Shown: piece by piece, positions 27,601 through 39,600 of the stretch
Layout of the letters: each line of letters starts with the position of its first letter
Position numbering within the stretch: the stretch's first letter is position 1
Assembly: GCF_003255815.1 (NCBI RefSeq)
Contig: NC_037689.1
Coordinates: forward strand, 52,642,088 to 52,706,087
Source: Theropithecus gelada
Taxonomy: Eukaryota > Chordata > Mammalia > Primates > Cercopithecidae
DNA length: 64,000 bases
Direction: 5' to 3'
The notes under the pieces: model-generated
What the model was told of the DNA's origin: nothing
Database searches by the model: none
Seen by the model: the letters and a program-made list of their open reading frames with translations, nothing else
Translations under genes and position numbers: made by a program

Positions 27601-30600
27601 TTTTTTTTTTGAGACGGAGTTTCACTCTTGTTGCCCAGGCTGGAGTGTAATGGCACAATCTCGGCTCACCGCAACCTCCACCTCCTGGGTTCAAGCAATT
27701 CTCCTGCCTCAGCCTCCTGAGTAGCTGGGACTACAGGCACATGCTACCACGCCCAGCTAATTTTTTGTATTTTTAGTAGAGATGTGGTTTCACTGTGTTA
27801 GCCAGGATGGTCTCAATCTCCTGACCTCCTGATCTGCCCGCCTCGGCCTCCCAAAGTGCTGGGGGCGGTGTGCTTTCTATAATTGAACTATGCTTTCCAA
27901 ATCTATCCCTGTTATTTTCTACTGCCCATCAAAGAATGTTCTGGCTGTTTTTGAGTTTTTAAGCATCTGGATTCAGGGAAAGAGAGAAAGTAGAAAACGC
28001 TCTAGCTCTTTATTGAACCCCTCTTCCACTTTCTTCATATGAAGAAGGCTAATAAAACTGCCTACTTTTCAGTCCTTATATAGATCCCTCTTCACATAAA
28101 GGAAGGGAGAGTGAATTTTTAAAATAGGCAAGGAATTTCTTTTAGCAAGGTCAAGGCCAAGTTCTTCTAGCATCTAAAAGGAAGTTCCCTTTTTCTGTTT
28201 TTGTTTTTTGTGTTTTTGTTGTTGTTGTTTATCCCCTTTTTATTTGTCAGTTGGATGCTTGTGTCATTTTCTTCTAAAACTACTGTTGAAATCCTATTAA
28301 TTGCAGTAATCTGACCATTCCGTCCCCCCACAATAACTTCAGACTTGTCCTGAATAAATCATTTTCTATTCCGTTCCCTTCATCACCCTGCCCAACCCTC
28401 ATCCTCACCTCCAGCTGCACTCTGCTTCAAGGGATGCATGTTTTTCTCTCCAATGTCATTTTAGGCAACTTTTACACTTTCTACCCCCATCATGAAAATA
28501 AGATATTATGTATTACCTTGCCATTGACTCTGTGAGATCTTCCCAGGTCGTCTTTTGGGATGACCCTTGGTCCTTCAAATTAAATAATATTTCCATAAAT
28601 TATCTCCTTCCTTTTTTTTTTTTTTTTTTGAGATAGAGTCTCACTCTGTCATCCAGGCTGGAGTGTAGTGGCACAATCTCTGCTCACTGCAACCTCCACC
28701 TCCCGGGTTCAAATGATTCTCCTGCCTTAGCCTCCACCGTAGCTGAGATTACAGGCATGCACCACCAAGCCCAGCTAATTTTTTTTCTATTTTTTAGCGG
28801 AGACGGGGTTTCACCGTCTTGGCCAGGCTGGCCTCGAACTCCTGAGCTCAGGTGATCTACCCGCCTCAGCCTCCCAAAGTGCTGGGATTACAGATGTGAG
28901 CCACTGTGCCTGGTCTCTTTTCATTATTTTTGTACATTGATTATTATTATTTTTTTTAAAGAAAGCTAGAAAACCTTGAGTTAAGATTTTTAATTTACAG
29001 GTTGCATTAGAGTATTAAATATTTTGGTTTGAGTCTTCTTACAAAACCATACTTGTATGAGATAGGAGGGAAAAAGTTATCACTCTCTGTAGTTAGGTGA
29101 CAAATGAGAATAGGGATGGGGAGGGGAACATAGTTGCATTATTTTTGTGTATGTATTTTCTTAACTAGTTAACTTTAATCAGCCTTTATATATGCATTTA
29201 GTGTTTAATATACTAACCACAAATGAGCTGGGTTTGACCCGTTCTCAAGGAAGATTGGTAAGCACATGTGTGTTTCATTTTTACCCATTAACCTTTCTTC
29301 AGTTCATGTTCCCTCTGTTTAATATATTTGCTAAATTTAGGCAATTGCTGTTTTATATAGAGTAATTCTGTGTTGTTTTATTTATTTTTTATTTATTTTT
29401 TTTGAGACAGAATCTCGCTCTGTCATCCAGGCTCGAGTGCAGTGGCGTGATCTTGGCTCACTGCAATCTCTGCCTCCCAGGTTCAGTCGATTCTCTTGTC
29501 TCACCTTCCCAAGTAGCTGAGATTACAGGTGTGCACTACCATGCCCAGCTAAATTTTTATATTTTTAGTAGAGACGGGGTTTCACCATGTTGGCCAGGTT
29601 GGTTTTGAACTCCTGACCTCAAGTGATCCACCCGCCTCAGCCTCCCAAAGTGTTGGGATTACAGGCATGAATCACCACACCTGGCCCTGTGTTGCTTTGA
29701 TTTGGCATGTCTTTGAGTTCTGCTTTAGTGTCTACTAATTTCATGTTATGTTATTTGAACATGTGTGTGTATATATGTAAAATATGTTATTAAGTCTTAT
29801 TGTTTTAAAAGTTTTCTGGTTATGATCATTAGTTTATGATTTGGTATACTCTCTGATTTTTAATAGTTTAAATACCATTTTTATGGAATATAAAATAAAC
29901 AGCATAGTTTTGAACTAGGTTATACATACAATACTAATTTATTGCAAAAATCAACATCTGCATTGTCACTATCTAATTATAGGATGTTGTGTCATTTAAT
30001 TTTTTCTTTACCTTGCTATGTGGATGCCCTTTGAACTGTAAACATGTCACCCTAATCTTTGTTCATGAACATGCTTTCCTGTGCCATGAGACAGGAAAAG
30101 TATTTTTATTCATAATACTATGGGATTGCCTTCAGGGTCTTTGAATATTTTGTGATTTGTTGAGTTCTTTGGTTTGGTGGTTTTGTTTTAAACTGTTACA
30201 CATTTCATTTGCTAACTGAACTTCACAACTGTTTTAGTCCAAGACAGGCCTTCCACTTAGCACTTACTTCAGTGCAGTGAAACTTCGTTGGCTCCTTGAC
30301 AATGTGAGAAAAGTTCAAAAGGCCGTTGAAGAAAAACGAGCTCTTTTTGGGACTATTGATTCATGGCTTATTTGGGTATGTTTAAATATAATGGATATAT
30401 GGAGAATTTTTTCAGAAATTTTTCTAGACTGCCTTGCCTATTGTTTTCTACTAGCAGGTCAGACTTTTTAATTAGCAGCATTATGAAGAAAAACCACTCA
30501 AGAAGCAGCAGGAGAACATTTCAGCTTCCATTCGAGAAGGATTTTTGCCTACTTCCTCTTTATTTTTTCTTGTTTTATTTCAGTGAAAACGAAGGATAAT

Positions 30601-33600
30601 TACCAAAACTGTATCTCATATCTATTATCTTTAGGATGAGTAATTTAGGTACCCTTTCTCTATTGTTTGTTATATACTCCTTTCCCACTAGCCATGTCTT
30701 AGACAAAATAACTCTTTAGCAGGATAAAATACTTAGAGTACTTTTATGTTTTGCTTTCAACATTACACAACTGTCTCTTGTATAATCAAGCCACAATGTG
30801 AAACTAAATCATAGTGGACATTTCTATTTAGAATCTCTTTGCCTAAGCTGAACACGCAGCAATCATCAACCTATGGCCAATCTTGTTTCTACTATACTCA
30901 CATATTCTTTCTCCCCACAGATAATTTTAAAACAAATGCCAGACATTTCATTTTATTTGTAAATATTTCAGTATGTAATGATGTTTTTCAACATTCAAGG
31001 AACGTCAAGGAAATATTATCCCCACTCTCACTTGCGAGATCCACAGAGCAGGTCTTTCAGAACCCGTATCAGAAAAAGGCACATTCTTCACCTCTCCATG
31101 TGCTTGGCCAGGGCAGAATGTGCTTTGTGTTCATGGCCAGCCATTTTCACGTGTGTCAGTCACAGTCGAATGAGTACCTTTGACAATTGCATCGACCAGA
31201 GTAAGGCAAGATGTGGAAACCGTGAGCTGCAGGAGACTCAAGGGAGCACATTTTGGCTATAACCCACTGGATGCTGTTTATCGACCTTTGTTCCTTTCCT
31301 ACCTCTTATTGCTTCCATGTAAAGGAAGGCAGCAGTGCCTCCAGTTCAGGCATGTGGGTATACCTGAGAAAGAAAGTTTAAAACTCTCCTTTTAAGATAT
31401 ATGCTTAGGTGAGTGTAGACAGCATAATGCGAATTGTTTAAACAACAACAGCAGAAACAACAACAACAAAACAGAGATAACAACAACACAGAATTCTCTA
31501 ATAATCCTTATGAGGCAAATATTTCAATTTATTTCATCTTGCCAAATTTAATAAGACTCTGAGTTTTCTAAACATAATAGGATGAAAACAAAACTGATTT
31601 TTTATTTATCCATCAAGTAACTGGAATTGTGCTGATAAACTGGCCACTAGCCACATTTGGCTATTGAGCACTTGAAACATGATCAAATTGAGGTTTGCTG
31701 TAAGCATGGAATATACACCAGATTTCAGAGACTTAGTACAGAAAAAAGAAGGTAAAATGTCTCAATATTTTTACTGATTATATGTTGAAATGATATTTTG
31801 GATATATTGGGTTAAATAAAATACACAGTATTAAGATTAATTCTACCTGTTTCTTGTATACTTTCAACATAGCTACTAGAAAATCTAAAATTACATATGT
31901 GGCTCACATTTTATTTCTATTGGACACTGCTGTAAACTAGAAAACTAGATAAATGTAATGTTCCATTGTTTTGCTTTATATGCTCTGCTGATTATGACCC
32001 TTAACAATATGTAAATTAAATTGCAAATAAGTACAAATAAATCCTGTCTTTTTTATTCTGTCTAGAGTTTGACAGGAGGAGTCAATGGAGGTGTCCACTG
32101 TACAGATGTAACAAATGCAAGTAGGACTATGCTTTTCAACATTCATTCTTTGGAATGGGATAAACAGCTCTGCGAGTGAGTTCTGCTTTGTTCTACATAT
32201 AGTTTTCCCAATACACTACCTATTTATAACCGAAATCTTACTATTTTCAGATGTCAGTGGAGCACCAAAATTTAACTGTTGATATTTCAACTACAATATG
32301 CAAATCTATGTTGTGTGTTTTTTAAAGAGAGACTATTATTGCATATATAATAAACAGGCCAAATTAATTATTCTTCATGGAAGATTAGGTTCCTTTATAA
32401 AAGTACTTTGGTTTCTGTGTGCTTTCTAATTTTTACTGATTGACTTGCATAAAGTTAGAATGTTAAATATCTAAGAATACAACTATGTTCTGTTGGCTTA
32501 TGTATTTATTACTATCTAACTCCATGCTCAAAAACATCCATTTCTAATTGTTATTTACACTTTTTGCATTTAAATACATATATATGTTTCTATATGTCTA
32601 TTTAAAGCAGTGTTAAATACCCAATCTTATTGTTTTTCAGATTTTTTGGAATTCCAATGGAAATTCTTCCAAATGTCCGGAGTTCTTCTGAGATCTATGG
32701 CCTAATGGTAAAAAACAAAAAAAAACCAAAAAAAACAAAACAACAACAACAACAAAAAAGTAAAAACCTAATAATTAAAGGTTTTTTTATTAGAAAACAC
32801 CTTTACTATTCGAAATTTAAAGGTCAACTGTGTTATATTTTGTAACTTAAAAACTTTAAAGCCCTTCTTATCAATGGATTTGCATTTATAAGCTTTAATT
32901 GGTTTTTCTTTGAGTATTATTATTTTAAAAGAATTAATGGGATACTCTAACTTTAGATGTTGGCATGAGCCAATTTATTCTTTGAATCCAAATAACTGTT
33001 TAGTACTTGTGGTGTCTGCTTTTAATTTAGCGGAGAGACTCTGCATATTTAGTAGTGTTCTTTTTCCCGTTGTATCTTTTTTTATGGCCAAACTATGTTA
33101 TATATTAGATTCTTTATCTGCCTGAGCAAAATTTAGCAAAGAAACTGAAAGCAAAGAGTCTGTTTCTGATTTGGGATTGCTAATTAAACTAGTTTCTATA
33201 ATGGACATTTTTACTTTTGTTTTAATTGAAATCCAGTAAAGACATAGCTTCAGCAAAAAGTGTGCATTAAGAGTCTGTGGTTAAACATCAGGAATGAAAA
33301 CCTCTAGGAGGATTTGCACTGGTGTTTGAGCACAAAAATCTGGAATTTATGATAATACTCAAGAGTAAGTCCGATAAATTACAAAAAGTATTGCTTAGAC
33401 ATTTCGTGAAAGATAAGAAAAACTTCACTTACAAAGTTAATATAGATGAGCAGTAAGTGCTCTGGATAAAGCTTGAGCAAGAATTTTTAACTGTTTCATT
33501 TACAATAAAGCTTTTTAAGGCAACATAGAATTTCTTAAGGGAGCCATAGTCATTGCTTATCTACAGTAAAAGTGCTTTGATCATTTCATAGCTGTCTGCA

Positions 33601-36600
33601 AACTGACTTGGGTCAAGGAAAAAGAAACAATGCTTGAGAAATAGTTTCAGAGGATGGTTAGAAGAAAACCGTTGAACTGGCCTAGTTTTCTCTTGCATTT
33701 AAAATATTATGCTTATATCCTTCTTTTTCCCCCTTGCTGACTGTAGAAAATCTCTCATAGCCTGGTGAGTAGGTTGCCCACCAATTATGTACCCATTCAT
33801 TTGGAAAAGATACAGTGCACTTCCATTTATTTTTACACAAGCAGAAGTCCATTTACTAAACATATATATCTAGAACTTCCGTGACCTTCCAAATTATTAT
33901 AAGCTCTAGTCACATTTTAATTTTAAAAAACCTTAATCCTGTTTGTTTTTAAAGAGTAATGTTCTAAAATAAAAGACTAAGGTAGTTTCCTGGAATGAGA
34001 GATTCTGATATTCTCATAAAGTACAACTGTGATGTACTTTGGGCTTTACCATAATAGGGCAATTAGATAGATATAGTTTGAAACGTCTATTTTAAATGGC
34101 ATATTGACCACCTTTCCAGACCAGTTAGTTGGAAATGCACTGTTACTTTTTCTGCATGCTTCATCAAGGATGCTCCAGGAGGAGCATCAGAGGTCCCTCC
34201 CTATGAAGAAAAAAGAGCACTTTACATGCCTGAACACACATAGTAGATCCTGTTGATAGTTTGTTAATTTTGAAAGTATAAGCAAAGACTTCTTATAATA
34301 TTTAAATATATCAGGATATATAGCCTCTAGGTTTCCTATAGATTCACTTTAAGCCTTTTATGAAATTTACCCTTTACTTAATATCCAGGTTCAGATTTTC
34401 AAAGAATATATACAGTAAATAAAAATAGCAGGTTTTGAATTAACTGGAAAACATGAAAGAAATAAAATAATACCAGCCATCTAGAGGACGTTTTCTGTTT
34501 TGTAAAGGGTTTCTACGTATATCCTATTATTTCTTCCTTATCGTAGCTATGTGAGGTGGATTCTATTCTTGCCCTCACTTTAATAGATGGGATATCTAAA
34601 GCTCTCAGAGCCTGGGAGATTTGCTTATACGTGGCAGACCAAGGAGTCAGGTCCAAAGCTTTAGTTTGGTGCTCATCCTAGTACATCACTCCTACTTCAG
34701 GGATTATATATATATATTATTTTTTTTTTTTTGAGACGGAGGCTCACTCTATCACCCAGACTGGAGTGCAATGGCACAATCTTGGCTCACTGCAACCTCT
34801 GCCTCCTGGGTTCAAGTGATTCTCCCACCTCAGCCTCTTGAGTAGCTGGGATTACAGGCACCTGCCATTATGCATGGCTAATTTTGGTATTTTTGTGGAG
34901 ATGGGGTTTTACCATGTTGGCCAGGCTGGTCTTGAACTCCTGACCTGAGGTGATCCTCCCACCTCGGCCTCCCAAAGTGTTGGGATTACAGGCATGAGAC
35001 ACAGTGCCCGGCCAGGGATTCTATTTCTTAGTTCTCCTAATTCCTTAATATCATTAAATATTGCCTTAAGTTAGTATGTCTTTTTTTAAAATTAAGGTTG
35101 TAAAGTCTACAGTCAGCCACTTAAATCTCATTTTTCTTCCTAGAATGCTGGCCATCATGATCAAAATAAAAACCAGTATTTGTGACATAAATTAACTGTT
35201 GCTTATCTAAATTTGAAGAAAGATGTTTGCTATGAACAAATAATATCCAATACCTGAACACTCTTGTGTTTAGAGCAGCTTGAGTAGAAAGAAAAGTTGC
35301 AGGCCGGGCGCGGTGGCTCAAGCCTGTAATCCCAGCACTTTGGGAGGCCGAGACGGGCGGATCATGAGGTCAGGAGATCGAGACCATCCTGGCTAACACA
35401 GTGAAACCCCGTCTCTACTAAAAATACAAAAAATTAGCCGGGCGTGGTGGCGGCGCCTGTAGTCCCAGCTACTCGGGAGGCTGAGGCAGGAGAATGGCGG
35501 GAACCCGGGAGGCGGAGCTTGCAGTGAGCCGAGATCGCGCCACTGCACTCCAGCCTGGGCGACAGAGCGAGACTCCGCCTCAAAAAAAAAAAAAAAAAAA
35601 AAAAAAAGAAAAGTTGCTAAAATATGGCCTTGCAAAATAAATATGTTTCATACTGGTTTGATGGCTATTGCAAGAATATATTAGTCATTTCATTTCTTAA
35701 TAATGGCAATAATAGCAAAGCACTAATGAACTTGAGCAACCACATAGCCCAATCTCCATTTTGTAGAGAAATAATGTGATGTATTGAGAGGTTTCAGCAG
35801 CCTGCTAGTGGATTAATACTAACTAACTAACCAAGAGTAGAGCCCTCATTTACTGGCTCCCCGTCTAATGTTTTATGTTCATTCTCCAGTGCCACATCTC
35901 TTCCTGTCATTCTAGGAATACTTGTAGTATCTGTCTCTGTATCATTCATTTAGTTGAAATGCTTTCTTTGTCTTGTCTGCCCACATCCTCTGGCACATTG
36001 CTACTTGTGTTCACTCTTGTTGCAGTTATGTTAGTAGAGCCAAAATTTTGTGACTATTCATAATCCTTTTTTTAAATTTTATTAGAAAGCTGGGGCCTTG
36101 GAAGGTGTGCCAATATCTGGGGTAAGTTTCATCACCAAGTATCTTCCCATCCCCACCCTTTTCCATGTCAAGGCTTTCCTCCTCTTAGTTCATCAGTCTG
36201 CCCCTTTTTAAACTAGGGAAAACAAGTGAAAGTCACAAAATTGGCTAATTCTTGTTCTTATGTGACATACTGTAGGCCATTGAGAATCTTTTGAATAAAT
36301 TAATTTTAACTCTCCCTTCCCATACCTATTCTCTTATGTATTAACAAATGGTATTACCAAATGGGGAAAATGGCCAAATGGAGAAAATTCAAAGTAATGT
36401 AGACAGTTCATTCTTTGATAAATAAAAAATGAAAAATAAATCCTATGGCTCTTCTAAAAAGGAAATTAATACTATTGTATTAGTCAGTGTTCTTTATTGT
36501 CATTTGTACTTTCAGTGTTTAGGGGACCAGTCTGCTGCATTGGTGGGACAAATGTGCTTCCAGATTGGACAAGCCAAAAATACGTGAGTTTAAGAAACAG

Positions 36601-39600
36601 ACTTAAAAACCAGTACTGTTTTGTTTTTTCTACTTGGTGCTTTGAATAAGGAATATGGATCTTATAAAGACCTTAATTTGTAGGCCGGGCACAGTGGCTC
36701 ACGCCTGTAATCCCAGCACTTTGGGTAGCCAAGGCAGGTGGATCACCTGATGTCGGGAGTTCAAGACCAGCCTGACCAACATGGAGAAACCCCGTCTCTA
36801 CTAAAAGTACAAAATTAGCCGGGCGTGGTGGCACATGCCTGTAATCCCAGCTACTCAGGAGGCTGAGGCAGGAGAATCGCTTGAACTCGGGAGGTGGAGG
36901 TTGCAGTGAGCCGAGATCGCGCTATCGTACTTCAGCCTGGGCAACAAGAGCGAAACTCCGTCTCAAGAAAATAAAAATAAAAATAAATAAATAAATAAAT
37001 AATATTACCTTCAAATAAGTATAGTGATTGGTGGAACAGAAAGGAAGTGCCAGCTTCAGACTCAGAAGGCGTGGCCCAAAGTGCTGGGATTACAGGTATG
37101 AGCCACCGCTCCTGGCCAACGTAATCTTTTAAATATTAAAAAAGCTACCTGCCAAGTATATGTATTCATGAACAAAAATGAATATGCCTCAAAAGCTGAA
37201 ATGATAGTGACAATTATAACACAAGCTCAGCCAATGGCTATTGTGTTACCTATAATGTTTCATGTGCTTTAAACACATGATATCATTTAATCCACATATA
37301 GATCCTATTATTCCCATTTTATACATCAGGAAACTGATAATTAAAGAAAATAATTTATGCAACAGCATACAACCAGTAAGTGGGAGATGTAATATTTGCA
37401 CCCAGATCCATCTCATTCCTTAGCCAGGGTTCTTAACCTGTGTACTATACTACCTCCTGTATGGAAAAGATTTCTATACGACTGGCAAGAGGCTACATTT
37501 AATTGTTCTCTTCTTGAGGATTTCCTAATTATCTCATCGATTTTAACTTCAGTGGTTAAGTTCTTCCTTTGTGAATAATGGAATATGTAACATTTCTAGA
37601 TTAAACGTTCTTGTAATCTAGCAGGGTCAGCGGTTCTCATGTAAGAGTGTGACATTATTTGTGTGAGAATTTTTCTGTTGTTGTTGAGACGGAGTCTGGC
37701 TCTGTCGCCCAGGCTGGAGTGTAGTGGCGTGATCTCGGCTCACTGCAAGCTCCGCCTCCCGGGTTTACGCCATTCTCCTGCCTCAACCTCCCGAGTAGCT
37801 GGGACTACAGGCGCCCACCACCACGCCTGGCTAGTTTTTTGTATTTTTTTTAGTAGAGACAGGGTTTCACTGTGTTAGCCAGGATGGTCTCGATCTCCTG
37901 ACCTCGTGATCCGCCCGTCTCAGCCTCCCAAAGTGCTGGGATTACAGGCTTGAGCCACCGCGCCCGGCCTGTGTGAGAAGTTTTTGAGGAGGAGGGATGT
38001 GGGAATTCTTTGCAGGTCATGGTAATCTGAGATTACATGACCAAGAGCATTTGAGTCAGCCTGAGTCTGGAAACATTCTTGGAATCTGGGTTCCAGGCAG
38101 CTGAATCAAGAGTCAAGAGAAATAAGGTAGAAAACTAGGTTATTTTTCTCTTTCTTTCCTCCTCTGCCAGGAACACTATTGCTAGTAAATCAAATGTTAT
38201 CTATATTTTAGGTGCCTAGCATGGTACAATCAGCCCTCTGTATCTGCAGGTTCCATATCTGTGGATTAAAAATATTCAGGAAAAAAACCCAGAAAAAAAT
38301 AACAATACAACAGAAAAATACAAATTTTAAAATACAGTATAACAACTATTTACACAGCATTTACATTGTGTTAGGTATTATAAATAATCTATAAATGATT
38401 TAAAACATGCAAGAGAAGGATGTATGTAGGTTACATGCAAATAGACACAATTTTATCCACAGTACTTGAACATCCTTGGATTTTAGTATCTGTTGGGGCG
38501 GTAGGGGACCCTGGAACCAATCAATGCCGTCCGCCCCAGATACCAAGGGATGACTGTATGTAGCATATGGTAGGTACCCAATACAGTAGCCTGCTTTTCC
38601 TCTTCTCTTTACTCCCCTCCCCGCTAGCATTATCAGCCAAGTCCTTAAGTGATGAATTTAAGTTAGGGAGGACTTGTTTGAGTACCTCTGCAGCTACTAC
38701 AGATTGGAAGAGGGAAATAACAAATTATAAGATCTTTGATCTCATATTTATCTCCCTGAGGGAAAAGAACACAAATATGCAGTTAATCATGTATAAATCA
38801 GAACTTATGTGCCATGAGAAACTTTGAAGCAAAGCTGTTGGGTTTCAATGGGAGGAAATAAAAATTACAAAAGATTATCTTAGTAATGAGATGCTTTGAA
38901 AAATGAGCAGTATTGGAGGGTACAGGGAACATGGAACAAAGATACGTATGGGGAAATAGAAGACTTTGTTTAGAGAATATAGAGAACATTAGAGTAGGGA
39001 AGTGACAAAAAATATAAAGCTAGGATCATGTTGTGAAGCCTGATATTTCAGGCTAAGGAGCTTTTCTTGATAGGCAGTAGGAAACTTTTGAAGGCTTATG
39101 AGCTGGTGTTCAGAGATGACTGGAGTTGTCAGTAGCAGTCTTGGGTGAAAGTGAGGAAAGACTAGAGGCCAAGACGCCATGGAGGAAGCCACTGTAGTGT
39201 CCTGGTAATGAGCACATGGGCTCAGAAGGATGGAGACAGAGGGAGGCCATGAGTGAATGTGCATGGCACTGTAGAGGAGAAAGGGAGGGGAAGTAGGTAT
39301 GTCATCTAGGTACGTGGACCCTGTGGTTAGGCTTAGCCAAAGTGGAAAGGGTCTGAGTAGAAGAATTTCTGTTCAGAGCATGTTTGTGGTGCTGGCACAC
39401 TGTATGTTGCACACATTTGGAAATGTGGAATAAGTTCTGTATAGAAATAGAAATTTTTGGCTAGGCGCAGTGGCTCATACCTGTAATTCCAGAACTTTGG
39501 GAGGCCAAGGCAGGTGGATCACTTGAGGTGAGGAGTTTGAGACCAGACTGGCCATCATGGCAGAACCCCGTCTCTACTAAAAATACAAAAATTAGCTGGG

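Noticed and set aside
32066..32068. Alternative acceptor two bases into exon 7 (tag|ag)
   Set aside because: Using the second AG removes two bases and breaks the frame; the first AG gives the conserved SLTGG.
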